Assembly: GCA_022225965.2 (NCBI GenBank)
Contig: JAKJXP020000016.1
Span: 434,001-498,000, forward strand
DNA: 64,000 bases
Direction: 5' to 3'
Source of the DNA: Diatrype stigma
Lineage: Eukaryota; Ascomycota; Sordariomycetes; Xylariales; Diatrypaceae
The notes beneath the pieces are model-generated. The model was given only the letters and a program-made list of their open reading frames with translations. It was not told where the DNA came from and searched no databases. Both the position numbers and the translations under genes were made by a program. The number at the start of each line of letters is the position of its first letter. The first letter of the stretch is position 1. Positions 23,110-34,512 of this stretch are shown here, piece by piece.

Positions 23110-25242
23110 ATGGTTGACACCAGCACTCCCCGACCCCAGCCCGCAGGGGGTTTCCTACCTCCGACCGCGCGGACTCAGACCACCCTGCCGTCGCCAGCGC
23201 CCAGCACAGCGTCGAGCCGGGCAGCGGCGCGCCTGCCCGCCCCGCGGTCGAAGCCCCTGGCGCCCGGATCGCGCAAGGAAGACTACGCGCGCGACTACGT
23301 GGCGCAGCGGCTGCTCCACGTGTCGCGGCGGTTCGTGAAGAAGCACGGGATCCCTGCCACGGCGGCCGAAGCAGCAGCCGACCTGGAAGATAGCAGTGCG
23401 GCGACGGGCACGGGCGCAAAGGACGAAGAGATGGGGCAAGGGATAGGGACAGGGCCAGGGCCAGGGCCAGGGCCAGGGCCTGGGGCAGGACGAGACAAAG
23501 AGAAGGAAGTGCCGGGCTACGACAGCGTCGACCAGATGTGCGCTGATCTGGAGGAAGTCGTAGATGTGCTCTGGTTCAGTGGCACGCGTACGTAACCAAC
23601 ACCCACCCCCCCTTTCTTTCCCCCTTCCCCTTTTTCGCCCCTTTTTGCTCCACCAGCAAAGCAAGAAAGCAAAAAAGCTCAGTAACCACAGAAGAATTAT
23701 CTGACACTAACGCCTTTGCGCGGCTTTTACACAGCAAGCCTCCAGATCCCCTACCTTCTCAACGTCGCGTCGGCCCTGACGACGTACCTAGCCGCCTTCC
23801 CGCCGTCGCCCCGCCCCACCTTCGCCCTGTTGCAGAAGCTCGACCACTGCTTCGCGTCGCTGCTGGTCGGCCGCGACGTCAAGACGCGGGACCCGCTACC
23901 CGGATTCGCGGTACTGGCATCGGGATCTTCATCCTCGTCGGGCTCGGGGTTACTGCGCAAACCCTCGGCGGCCGGACTCTCGCGCACAGACATGGTCCGC
24001 GTCAAGAGCATCGCCGACGAGACACGTATGCTGGTGGCTGTCGTCATGAGTGGTGAGGCGGACGTGGAGGATATAGATGACGATGGCGTAGGCCAGGATG
24101 ACGACGAGGGTACTTACGATGCGCCGCCGACGACGGGGTTGCAGCGCCGACTTGGACGTGGTGCCAGGGGTCGCTTCGGGAAACGAGATAGGACAGGCGA
24201 TGACGACAAGATCCTCGACCCATTCGAGGCGCACATCGATCCGGGGGAGGGCGTCGTCTACAGGCTGAAACCCGAGGGCGACTACGGTGGGTTCGTGGCG
24301 GATGAAGAAACCGATGATGACGATGACGATGACGATGACGATTTCGCGGCTGCTGGTGGCGTGAGGCTTAAAAAGGGGGATAAGGAGGAGGGCGGAAAGA
24401 GGGAAGACGAAGAGGATGAGGATGAGGATGAGGATGAGGACGGCGAAGAAGACGAGTTCGTCGACGTCGCACAGCCCAAAATGATCCCGAAAAGGAAAGT
24501 AGACGACGACGTGGATCTGTCGGCAGAAGAAGAGGCCGAAGAGGTTGATCCCAAGAAGCGGATAAAAGTCAAAGGAGAACAGGGCCAGGAGACGCCAACA
24601 CATTTGAGAGATCTCGAAGTATCTGACGGGAGTTGTGCGACCAATAATAATAACGAGGCAGGGGATGGGTCTCAAATGAAAGAAGGCCAAGACAATGCTA
24701 GAAAGGATACGCCCCGTATAGCAGGCCAGCAAGGTAACGACGACAGCAATAACAATGACAACAGCAATAGCAGAACGCCGCCGCGGCCGCCTGCTACTAT
24801 AGCGGATATAAACGATAACGGGGCAGGATTTAGATCAAATGACGATGGCAACAGTGATGCCCCCAACACCAATAGAGGGAACACCGCAACAGCAGCAGCA
24901 GCAGGGACTGGACAACAGTTCCACTTCGCGCTAGATGACGATGATGATGACTCAGAAGGCGAAACTTTGCCAAATACAACAACGAGAATAACAGCTACGG
25001 CAACGGCAACAGCTGCGGCACCAATAACAGATTTCAACGGTACAATAGGTACGTCCTCGAACGGGAACGAGAGCCGACAACAACAGTTACCACCTCCGCC
25101 ACGGTACAGAAGAGACGAGGGTTACGATGATGGTGACGAAGTGACTGACGAGGAAGAGGAGGAGCTGCACATGAACGTGGCCCGGGTCTACGAGAAGACG
25201 CTCATGCAGCTGGGCAAGTCGCTGGGCGAGTCGATATTGTAG
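23110..25242 (+). CDS. Conserved fungal protein with acidic low-complexity C-terminal half, function not recognised
   Basis: Two exons, 23110..23587 and 23735..25242, give 661 residues. The donor is GTACGT; the intron has CTAAC and ends ACACAG. The N-terminal 240 residues look folded and conserved: KEDYARDYVAQRLLHVSRRFVKKHG, a linker with a Gly-Pro repeat (GPGPGPGPGPG), then SVDQMCADLEEVVDVLWFSGTPSLQIPYLLNVASAL and LLQKLDHCFASLLVGRD, all helical. The rest is mostly disordered, with runs of Asp and Glu (about residues 350-440), a basic KKRIKVK patch that could be nuclear-localising, and Asn/Ala-rich segments. A short conserved helix closes the protein (VARVYEKTLMQLGKSLGESIL). The acidic tail and basic patch suggest a nuclear protein that contacts histones or nucleic acid; this is inference. 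Confidence 0.78.
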
Positions 25243-25522
25243 CCTCCTCTTCCACTTATCTACATGTACTTTAGTTAAATCGTAAAACTGTTGCCAACTG
25301 TCTTACACGTGGAAGTTATATGACAAAGGGGTAGAAATAAAATGAAGAAACAAAATAAAAGCATCGGGATTCACAGACCAATTCTAAATCCTTTGGTACA
25401 AGTGCATCAACCACCACCAGTACGGTTCTTTTCGAACTTCTATCCAAGTAGATAGCGAGGGAAGTATTATTCCATACACAACTAGGCAGGTTACAGGGTG
25501 AGAACTGAAACGGATGGGTAAG
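25243..25522. other. Short spacer between the acidic-protein gene and the copia element
   Basis: 280 bp of 3' flank; nothing recognised. The last five bases, GTAAG (25,518-25,522), are the probable left target-site copy. Confidence 0.5.
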
Positions 25523-25654
25523 TATAAGATTATACGGTATATGGTTATACTGTATTAAATAATACGGATGTAGCAGTGGAATAAATAGGCACTAAGTAAG
25601 GTTAAGCAGACGTATATAAAGGTAGTTATTCAAGTATGAAGTAGTATTCGTGTA

Positions 25655-25685
<31 letters not shown>

Positions 25686-25928
25686 ATGTAAGGTCCCAAC
25701 TTCCTGTATATCAGCTAGGTGGCTGTTACCCCTATTTATATACAGAGTATTTCCTAATGCGGTAATTGTCCCTATCCTTTCTATTACAATGGAAGTCCTT
25801 GTTTCCTTTATCCCATACAGTAATTGCTTCCGGCAGTATACCGTTCCCAGCAGTAATTCTGCTGTATAAGTGCAACTCCTTTGTAGTTGCTTTGTTATAC
25901 TGCCTTGCTGCATTCAGCAAATCCTACA
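25523..25928 (-). repeat. 3' LTR of the copia element (left copy)
   Basis: 406 bp, equal in length to the right copy. On the element strand it begins TGTAGG and ends CTTATA; the expected terminal CA is probably mutated to TA. It contains a (TG)n stretch near 25,663-25,685. Confidence 0.93.
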
Positions 25929-25937
25929 CTCCCCCTT
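25929..25937 (-). other. Polypurine tract (plus-strand primer) of the copia element
   Basis: On the element strand AAGGGGGAG sits directly before the TG of the 3' LTR, as expected for plus-strand priming. Confidence 0.8.
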
Positions 25938-26449
25938 AATAATTATCGAGGGCCGTAGGTAAGCATTAATGTATAGGATTTGTCCTTATAACTGAATAAC
26001 GTATGTATGTATATCAGGAAAGCCGTTATAACGGTAAAACCTATATAAAAAGAAAGGTAATTATATAAGCGGATAATGGGTACAGGTATGTAAGTGGTTG
26101 TAAATAGCTAAGTACCTGCTTTGCCGGCTTATAATTATATAAGCAAGGCTGTATTGGAACAGCTTGCAATTATATAAGCAAGGCTGCGTTTGTATATAAC
26201 TGTATGAGCCCCTATTGGAATATAAGAAGCTTTCCAGTTTATCCTTTCTTTATTCGGTATTAAAAAATTAATAAAAAATCACCTGTTTATCGTATAAAGC
26301 CCAGGATAAAACGTACGTATACGGAAAAAATCAGGCTTTCAGTAGGGAAACCTTTGAAGGAATAAAACCACTATATACTGATTATATTGGCTAGTTTTAT
26401 CAGCTTGTTTAATATAACGCTGAATACCGGCTTTATTAAAAAATCAGCT

Positions 26450-28060
26450 AGCTATTTTGCTATATTAATATGGTATAATACAGCCTTATTATTTGCTACT
26501 ACCTTCTTATTAAAATAATAAGTTATATCTATATGCTTAGTTCTTTTATGGAATTTAAGGTTATTAGCCAGCTTTTAGGCGGCATCGTTATCCACATATA
26601 CCTTTAAAGGCTAATCCGGATAACCTAGGTTTAATTCTTTATTTAAGTAATTAAGCATATTACCTAGATATACGGTTTCTTTTAATCCTTCCTTTAAAGC
26701 CATATATTCTGCTTTATAAGAGCTTAAGGATATTGTTTTCTGAAATTAGGAGGTCCAACTTATAGGGTTAAAATTACCCCTATTTGTTAAGCTGGTTATA
26801 TACCCACTTGTAGATTTTTTATCTAATAGGTCACTTCCCCAGTCAGAATCTATATAAACCTTTAATTCCAAAACTCCGTTGCATTTATATATAACCCCTA
26901 TATTAAGGTGCTTTAATAAATACCCCCATATTTTATATAATTCCTTAAAGTGGTTTATACTTGGATTATTCATAAATCTGGCATAAATGCATACAGCGTA
27001 AGTTATATCAAGTCGAGATTTTAAAGCTAGGTATAATAAAGAACCTATTTGCTTTTAATAATCTACAACTTTTATATTTAAAGCTGTTGATTTATTTTTC
27101 TTAAGCTTAAGGCCGGAAATATAAAAAATATTTCCTGGCTTTATATTTGGATTATTACGTATATTGTATTTAATGAATAGCTTTTCTGTATATCGTTTCT
27201 GGCTTATACGTATTTCCTTATTAAAATAATCGATTTCTAAATCGTTACCTAAGTAAGTAAAAACGGAACCTATTTTATTTAGCTTAATAGATTTTAACAG
27301 CTTTGTGGCTAAATTATTTATACCAGTTTCGGACGGGCTTATTATTAATAAGTCGTTTATATAGCAAATAATAACAGTATTGCTTATTTTATTTATAAAT
27401 ACTCCTTCGTCGTAAAGAAATACAGTAAATCCTTCAGCTAATAATACTTGGAATAGGAATTTATACCAAAGCCTAGGTAACTGCTTTAAGCCGTATAAGG
27501 CTTTATTAAGTTTAGCTACCTTATTATAAGCTTTTAAATAAAAACCTTCTGGCAGCCGTATATAGATTTCTGTATCTATATCAGAATAAACAAAAGCGTT
27601 TTGAACGTCGTATTATATTATAGGCCACCCTTTATTAACGGCTATTATTAATAATAAGTGCTACGTTTTCGGTTTAGCTGTAATGAAAAAGGTTTCTAAA
27701 TAATCCACCCCTAACTGTTGGTTATATCCTTATATAATAAATCTAACTTTAAAGCGTTTAGATTTATCCTTATTAATTATCCAGTTAGGTTTAATAAAGC
27801 TACCTTTAATAATAGGTTTAAATTTAAATAATTAACGGGTTCCTATAAGATATTTTCCCTTAGGTAGGTCCATTATACTGTAGGTATTTTGTTTTTCCAG
27901 TTCCGTTATTTCTGCTTTGCAGGCTAAATACCAGAATTCTCGATTTATACCATCCATTGCTTGTTTATACGTAACTGGTTCGGTTATAAAAGCCGAAAGA
28001 ATAAAATCAGCTTTTCTTTTTCTTTTTATATTCATAAGTTAATTAAATAATAACGTATCT
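26450..28060 (-). pseudogene. Copia reverse transcriptase and RNase H, degenerate
   Basis: Read on the minus strand: EITELEKQNTYSIMDLP, DVQNAFVYSDIDTEIYIRLPEGF, ALYGLKQLPRLWYKFL, CYINDLLIISPSE, then RNase H with VYIDSDWGSDLLDKKSTSGY and SLSSYKAEYMALKEG. Stops interrupt it repeatedly, e.g. after WTS and in DNDAA-stop-KLANN. The family active site YVDD reads YIND, so the first catalytic Asp is Asn. No functional enzyme is possible. Confidence 0.9.
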
Positions 28061-28572
28061 TCTATTGTATATAACAAATGGTTTATATTAACCTTTATAT
28101 AGTCCTATATAAGATCTAAAGATATAAAAAAGCTTAAAGGTATAGGGGTTAAGTTATTAAGCTTAACCCTTTTATTTAAATTCTGGTTATTATTTAAATT
28201 TCGATTAGCTGCAATAACAACGGCTATTCGTTTTATTGGATCACCTATAGCAGCTATAGCTGCTTTAATTGCATACCGTCTGCTTAGTAATTCCTTTATT
28301 TACTTATAATCAAAATTATTAACTAAATCAATTGGTATAATTCCCGAAGTTTCCGTAGCCGTTATAGGTTTATTATTTAAACTTATAGCCGTTATAGGCT
28401 TATTAAGCAGGTAAAAGGGCTTCGGTACAGCTGAGCTTTTTGCTACCCCCTCATTTTGGATATAAGGAAATTCTTCTGTATTATCTACGGCTTTCAAGGT
28501 GCCCCCTTAGTTTATATTGTTATTATTAAGGTCCTTAATAAAGATACCGTTCCTTATATTAACGTCCCTAGC

Positions 28573-29830
28573 CTATATAAACCTTTGGATTATTATATCC
28601 CAGATTTTGTAATTTTTATTTTCGGTGCCGTAACCGATAATAACCCCTTTTCTAATCCTAGGATCCAGCTTATGCCGGTATTTATTAATATTATAATAAC
28701 ACATAAAGCCCCATATATACAGATTATCAATATACGGCTTATGCCCATAATAAATTTCAAAGGGCTGCTTATAATCTAAAGCCTTATGTAGGGTACGGTT
28801 ATATATATAAGCCGCTGCCAACAAGGCTTTACCCCAAAAATAATTAAATAAGCCGAAGGAAATAAAAAACGCCCGTATCTTATTTAATAAGATTAAGTTA
28901 ATACGTTCTATTAAACCATTAGGTTCCTTTATATAAACAGGAATTATATAATAAATAATACCGTACGTTTATAAGTAAATTTCGAAACGTAAATTTATAT
29001 ACTCCGTACCGTTATCTGTAAAAAACTCCTTTATCTTATGCTCTGTTTGATTTTCAGCCTGCAGCTTATATACCTTAAAGGCTTCCAGGGCTTCTAATTT
29101 TGAATTTAACAGCTTAACTTCCACATAACGGCTTCGTTTATCCAAAAAGGTAATATAATATTTATACCTATTATAAGTATTAAGTAATAAACCCCTTAAG
29201 TCACTGTATACCCTTTATATAATATTATACTCCTTTTGGCTTATAGCCGTTTTATTTATCCTACGGTAATCCTTTGCCATACTACAAATATCACACTTCC
29301 AGTTATTATACTGGATATATTCCTCTTTCGAAATTCTTACCCCTTTAAATACAAGGAATTCTGCTAAGGGCTTTAAAAATAAGTAACCCATTCTGTTATG
29401 CCATATAATAAGCTTATTAAATATAGGCTAATCAATAAGATTCAGTATATTCTTTGGCTTATTTTGGCCGGTAACCACCTTAAACGGTATATAATATAAC
29501 CCGTTTTTGTAATATCCTTCTGTAATAAGGTCCTTATCCTTATTATACAGCTTAATGCTATTAATGGCATTTATAACTGTATAACAGTTCTTAAGCTTAC
29601 TTATGAATAAAAAGTTAATACCTAGCTTTAAAATATAATTAACCCCTTTTATCGTATATACCTTTTTAAAGGTAATACACTGTATTATTAAATCACCAGC
29701 TTCTTTTACAATAAAGAAACGTACGTTGCCCCATTTCACGATTTTGTAAATTTGCTTTATATTAACTAATAGATTTCTATTAGCTACAGTAATAAAAGTG
29801 GCCCCGCTATCCGTAATTAGTTCTATTATA
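28573..29830 (-). pseudogene. Copia protease and integrase, degenerate
   Basis: The protease active site DSGA (29,800-29,811) lies in ELITDSGATFITV. Downstream are integrase pieces: SDLRGLLLNTYNRYKYYITFLDKRSRYVEV, FFTDNGTEYIN and EPNGLIERIN (two of the DDE acidic residues), then ALLAAAYIYNRTLHKALDYKQPFE and the GKP-like tail. It is broken by several stops. Confidence 0.88.
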
Positions 29831-30039
29831 CCCCTATCCTTAAATTTCGTAGAATTTAAATAATCTGGGCCAGAGTTAATATTATATATAAAGCTGGCTT
29901 TATTTGTATTATAACGACTTATTTCAAAATCGTCTATATCCATCCTTCCGGGCGTAGGAGAAAAAAGGGATTCGGAAAGATTTAATTCAAATAAATCCTC
30001 GTTTTCCCCTTTGTTGGATTCTTCCGATATAGGGCCCAA

Positions 30040-30990
30040 AATAAGGATGTCCTCCTCGGAATCGATCAGGGCACCTAAAAGATCCTCCTATTTCTTTTCC
30101 CGTTCTTCCTTCCTTGAGCTACTGGAGCTAGTAAATTCTGAGGAATTATTTTCCTTTTGTTTCTTTTTATCCCTTTTGGGGCCGGACTGTTTCTTATTTA
30201 CCTTATCCTTTTTTTTCCAGCTTTTTGGAGCCTTGTTGAAATAAAGGAAATAACAGTCCTTTTCCTGGTGCCCCTGAATTCTGCAATGGTTACAGTATAT
30301 CTGTTTTTTCTATTTCCAAGGCTTCTTGCTTTTTACGTAAAGAATTTTCTCCTTTTTATCCATTCCTCTGGATTCATCCATTAAGGAGGAAAACAGGATA
30401 TCTTTGGAAATTGCTGAAAAGTCCTGACGTAAAGATTAGGTAATATTTTGAACGAAGGCTTTATATTTTTCGGATAAATTATTTAATACCCAAGCAATTA
30501 TAACCTAATCTAAAAGGTCTACTTTATTTAGCTTAAGCTCGTTCGTTATAAACCTTATTTTATTAAGGTAGGCTTCGAAGATATCAAAATCTTCCATAAA
30601 GGAATTAAAGAATTCTTTTAATAATAGAAATTCTGTTGTAAATCCTTTTAGCCGGTAGTGATTTTCTAGGGCCTCCCAAGCTTTCTTACAGCTTAGTATG
30701 GATTTAATATAAGTTAATGGACCTTTTTCGTAAAGGAATTGTATGATGGCCAAGGCTTTATTATTATCCTCCTGGGTTAGCGTTTTAAAAGAAATAGGGA
30801 TTTCCTAACTTTTCTGGCTTTCCTGGCTTTCCTGGATTTCTATAGCTGTTATGGCTGTTTCCTTTACTTCCAAAGTAAGGGCATGGTCCAGATTTTCCTT
30901 TATAAGGGTAGCCTTTGTTTTGATGGCCCATATTTCATAATTCTTTATGCCCTTAAGCAGCGTAATGCGGCTCTAAGGGTTAATTCCCAT
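30040..30990 (-). pseudogene. Copia Gag with CCHC zinc knuckle, degenerate
   Basis: It opens at MGINP (30,990), with a stop in the next codon where Gln is expected. It continues as a UBN2-type Gag (AWEALENHYRLKGF, LLLKEFFNSFMEDFDIFEAYLNKI). The zinc knuckle CNHCRIQGHQEKDC lies at 30,253-30,294 with intact C-x2-C-x4-H-x4-C spacing. Stops occur in at least five places. Confidence 0.88.
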
Positions 30991-31624
30991 TGTTGTAAGT
31001 AATTGTATAAAAAGGGATAACGGTAAAATTAATCCCTCTTAAAATCTGGAAGCTTAAATTCTTCTGATTCGAATGATATAGGTTGCGTATTTTTCTAACG
31101 GTTAAATAAGGAATAACCGTAAAGTGAATATCGGTAATAATTAAAGATGGTACAGCAATATAGGATACTGCTTAATGAATAAATTCTATCTCTACAAGTA
31201 ATAGAAGTAAAAAAATTCTGTCTTAGAATATAAAACTTAATTAATCAAGCTGTCGAATGGTCCAAGTTTCGTCCAGATCGGGTAAGGTTTGGTAAAAATA
31301 CGGACGAGTAATGGCATAAAGAGATTTGATATATTTGTAACAGAAATATCTGGATAGTAATTATTCTGTGATTTAACGGAAAGAGTAAGTATAATAAATC
31401 GGTCTTAAAATCTGATTATCCTGATCGAAAGGATTCTAATGGTATAGAAATTTCCCGATTCGGATAAGTATTGGTCGAGATATAAGTAAATGGGTTAAAG
31501 ATAATCTTAGTTGTATTATATTTGCTGTCTCCTTTAGGGTAACCTTTCTCAGAAGAGGTATATTGGCTTCTGCAAGCCGTATAAAGGTCCTGTAGGTATA
31601 TATTGCCTATTTGGGCGCTACCCC

Positions 31625-31637
31625 GGGGCTCATAACC
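31625..31637 (-). other. Primer-binding site matching the anticodon arm of initiator tRNA-Met
   Basis: Directly inside the 5' LTR the element strand reads GGTTATGAGCCCC. Its complement, GGGGCTCATAACC, has the layout of the initiator tRNA-Met anticodon arm with CAT in the loop. Drosophila copia is known to prime from such a half tRNA, so the same mechanism is inferred here. Confidence 0.7.
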
Positions 31638-32043
31638 TATAAGATTATACGGTATATGGTTATACTGTATTAAATAATACGGATGTAGCAATGGAATAAA
31701 TAGGCACTAAATAAGGTTAAGCAGACGTATATAAAGGTAGTTATTCAAGTATGAAGTAGTATTCGTGTATGTGTATATGTGTGTATGTGTGTGTGTGTGT
31801 ATGTAAGGTCCCAACTTCCTATATATCAGCTAGGTGGCTGTTACCCCTATTTATATACAGAGTATTTCCTAATGCGGTAATTGTCCCTATCCTTTCTATT
31901 ACAATGGAAGTCCTTATTTCCTTTATCCCATACAGTAATTGCTTCCGGCAGTATACCGTTCCTAGCAGTAATTCTGCTGTATAAATGCAACTCCTTTGTA
32001 GTTGCTTTGTTATACTGCCTTGCTGCATTCAGCAAATCCTACA
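31638..32043 (-). repeat. 5' LTR of the copia element (right copy)
   Basis: 406 bp. Compared with the left copy there are about seven differences, all G-to-A or C-to-T with the right copy carrying A or T. Four of the seven are in TpG/CpA context. Confidence 0.93.
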
Positions 32044-33781
32044 GCAAGAGATCCGGTGTAAAGATCAGAGATAAATAGAAAAGAAAACGAAGATAAGAAA
32101 ACATCAACAGCAAGGTAGGTAGGTAGGTAACTTATAATATGTCATGCAAATAAAGTAACAGCTAAGCCCCTTTTGTATAAACACCTATACCTAGGTACCT
32201 ATCCTTAATCTTAGCATGTACTCTTCCTTTAACCTATTCATTCATAAGGGCGTAAGATAGGCACTTAATCTTTCATATTAACCTGCGTTGATGTAATGTA
32301 ACGCAGATAGTTAAGTAGCCTCGTCATACATGTACAGATTCCAGTGCCGCTTCCATTCCCGAGGCGGCAACCTAATCGAAGTATTGCTTCTTTTTCTTTC
32401 GCCATCTCTTTCTTAACTACTTATTGGTTTGTTAGCGGGCGGCTCGATCGAGTAAATTATCGATCAAATGATTAAGCCCCTGCTTGCCGCCCTCTTTGCC
32501 CCCATTTTTGGTTTTGTTGTTGATTCATTTTCTTGGCGCGAAGGTTTCCTTTCTTCTCTTCTTTCCTTCTGGCGGTTCATTACCTTTTTCAATGACCGTT
32601 TACTTGTTTTTCCCTCGGGAGATCCTTCTCCAGTGGTCGGTAACTACATACTTAGCCCATTTGACCTGATTGATCGCCCCCCTCTATTCTCCTCTATGGG
32701 GATGGATATCCGTGTCAAATCTGGAAAAGGGTCAATATCACGGCATGGCATGGCAGGGCATGCCGTCCGTAGGTATACACCATTTCATACGCCCACCGCC
32801 ACACAAATGGGCGAGCGGAGGCTGCGTCAACAACACTCAAGTCATCTGTTACAGGTACAATGCGAACAGATCTCTTCCTTTTCTGCTTTTCTGTTTCTCT
32901 CACACTCTCTCACACTGGGTATTCTGCGTATCTCTTCCCCTTTTGACCCCCACTTCTCTCTGTCTCTCGCCCCTTTATTACTCTCAACACAAGCTCCAGT
33001 TCTCAACTCACATCTGCATCTTTCTTCTCCCCTCCCTCTCACCACCTTTCCACAAACTTGCCATGTGAACGTATGGTTAGATAGGTAGGTAGTACACGAA
33101 GAGTGTTTAGAAACGTTGCGTCCCGAACCGTCTCCGTTCCACCTACTTGCAGCATCGATTGATCTAAAGGTGCTGGGTGCGGCTGGGGCTTCTCGCTCCA
33201 CCAGATGTTCGTGAACGAGCCCAAAGAGGTAACATGGTCGTGATGACTCGTGGAGGTTCCTAACGATGCAGGTCGTAGACACCGTAAAATCGTGCATCAA
33301 GATAACAATCAGGGTGCCGAAACAGGAAGACGAGGTGGGAAAGACCGAGGATGCGTTGGGAATAGGTGCTGAGTTGGGGTCCTGAAAGCCCTTTGATGTC
33401 CGTCGTCGTGGGTTGTTGGTTTCAAAGATAGGTGCATGATAACGGAAAAGTCGTAGATCTGATGATGACAAAAAGGAACAAAAACGAGGTGAACCAAAAA
33501 TAGGCAGGAATCGATTTGCTGTCGACCCAATGCCACGGAATGTGAAGAGAGGAATAATTCTCAAGGTATCAGTCAGATTCTCGTAAGCCAGGCGTTATCA
33601 TGAACAAAGGCGTCCATCGTGCAGCTCAGCCACGAGATTTTAAATGTCCCAAAACCGTCAAACAGGCACCGAGAAACCAAGTTATCCACTGGAAGTCCGC
33701 GAATAGACTGCCGAAACACTCAACTTCTCATGCCAATTTATGCCGATTCCCTAGGGATAAATCTCGAAGAAATGGTAATGC
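32044..33781. other. Gene-free spacer right of the copia element
   Basis: It begins with GCAAG, the probable right target-site copy. A (GGTA)n stretch lies at 32,114-32,130 and a TACCTAGGTACC motif near 32,189. The segment 32,880-33,070 is CT-rich. Open frames of 206 codons (+) and 240 codons (-) cross here but look non-coding. The right end is probably 3' UTR of the zinc-knuckle gene. Confidence 0.5.
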
Positions 33782-34512
33782 CTATGCCACAGGCGGGATA
33801 GCCGGGACAGCAGGGGCGACCTCAACCTGAGCAGGAGCCTCGTTGTTGACCTTCTGAGGGCAGTCGCGGGAGATATGGCCGGCTTCACCACACTGGTAGC
33901 ATGTCTTACCCGCAGTGTTGAGAGGGCCGCCATTGGGGGCCGTGCAATCCCGGGAGATGTGGCCGAGTTTGCCGCAGGCATAGCACTTCATGGCTTGGGC
34001 TTGGCAGTCACGGGCAAAGTGGTTGGGGCCACCGCATTTGTAGCAAGTGGCAGGTCGGGGCCCACCGGCGAAACCTCCCCGGGCAGGGAACGCTCCGTAG
34101 CCAGCACGGGGGACTGGCGGGCCCCCTCGGCCCAGACCGACGGCAGCCGCAGCACCGACACCAGCGGGGCTTGGGCAAGCTCGGGCCAAGTGACCGGGCT
34201 GGCCGCAGTTATAGCAGCGGCCGTTAGCTCCGGCACCGCTCAAGCGGAGGGTAGGGCAGTCGGCCTGAACGTGTCCTAGTCCCTGGCAGTGGTAGCACTG
34301 CTTAGCCTCGGTAGTACGAGGCAGAGGGCACTGGTTGGACTCATGGCCTATCATATTCCGTTAGCAAATGAAGTGATGGGATCTCAAGGACACGAGGGCA
34401 CCATACCAGGCTGCTTGCAGTTGTAGCAAAGACGTTCGGCCGAAGAGCAAACCTCAGCATAGTGGCCAACGTTGCCACACTTGTAGCAGGCTCGGCGCGA
34501 GAGAGACGACAT
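33782..34512 (-). CDS. gis2: Gis2/CNBP-type zinc-knuckle nucleic-acid-binding protein
   Basis: Two exons, 34512..34407 and 34347..33782, give 223 residues. The start MSSLSRRACYKCGNVGHYAEVC is the usual one in filamentous ascomycetes. Seven CCHC knuckles (C-x2-C-x4-H-x4-C) are present: CYKCGNVGHYAEVC, CYNCKQPGHESNQC, CYHCQGLGHVQADC, CYNCGQPGHLARAC, CYKCGGPNHFARDC, CYACGKLGHISRDC and CYQCGEAGHISRDC, with a Gly/Arg-rich linker between the fourth and fifth. The intron interrupts the second knuckle (donor GTATGG, acceptor GATAG after CTAAC). Yeast Gis2 and mammalian CNBP bind single-stranded nucleic acid and ribosome-associated mRNA; the same role is inferred. The frame remains open for 53 codons upstream (to 34,671), so a longer isoform cannot be excluded. 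The last 20 residues are Ala/Pro/Val-rich and not conserved. Confidence 0.92.

Larger units (their letters stand above)
25523..32043 (-). mobile_element. Ty1/copia LTR retrotransposon, complete but inactivated
   Basis: A 6.5-kb element read on the minus strand. It has 406-bp LTRs at both ends, a primer-binding site next to the right (5') LTR, a polypurine tract next to the left (3') LTR, and Gag, protease, integrase, reverse transcriptase and RNase H in copia order. The coding part carries many stops, mainly TAG/TAA where Gln is expected, and the RT active site has lost an Asp. Flanks GTAAG (left) and GCAAG (right) are a probable 5-bp target duplication with one transition. The LTRs differ at about seven sites, so insertion is not very recent. 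Confidence 0.93.

Noticed and set aside
24282..24644. Long Ser-rich minus-strand frame
   Set aside because: Mirror of the GAT/GAG acidic repeats of the plus-strand gene at 23,110-25,242.
32468..33088. 206-codon plus-strand frame with hydrophobic start
   Set aside because: Runs through pyrimidine-rich promoter-like DNA; hydrophobicity results from CT-rich codons.
32842..33564. 240-codon minus-strand frame
   Set aside because: No recognisable domain, composition like random translation of CT-rich DNA, no splice logic; probably 3' flank of gis2.
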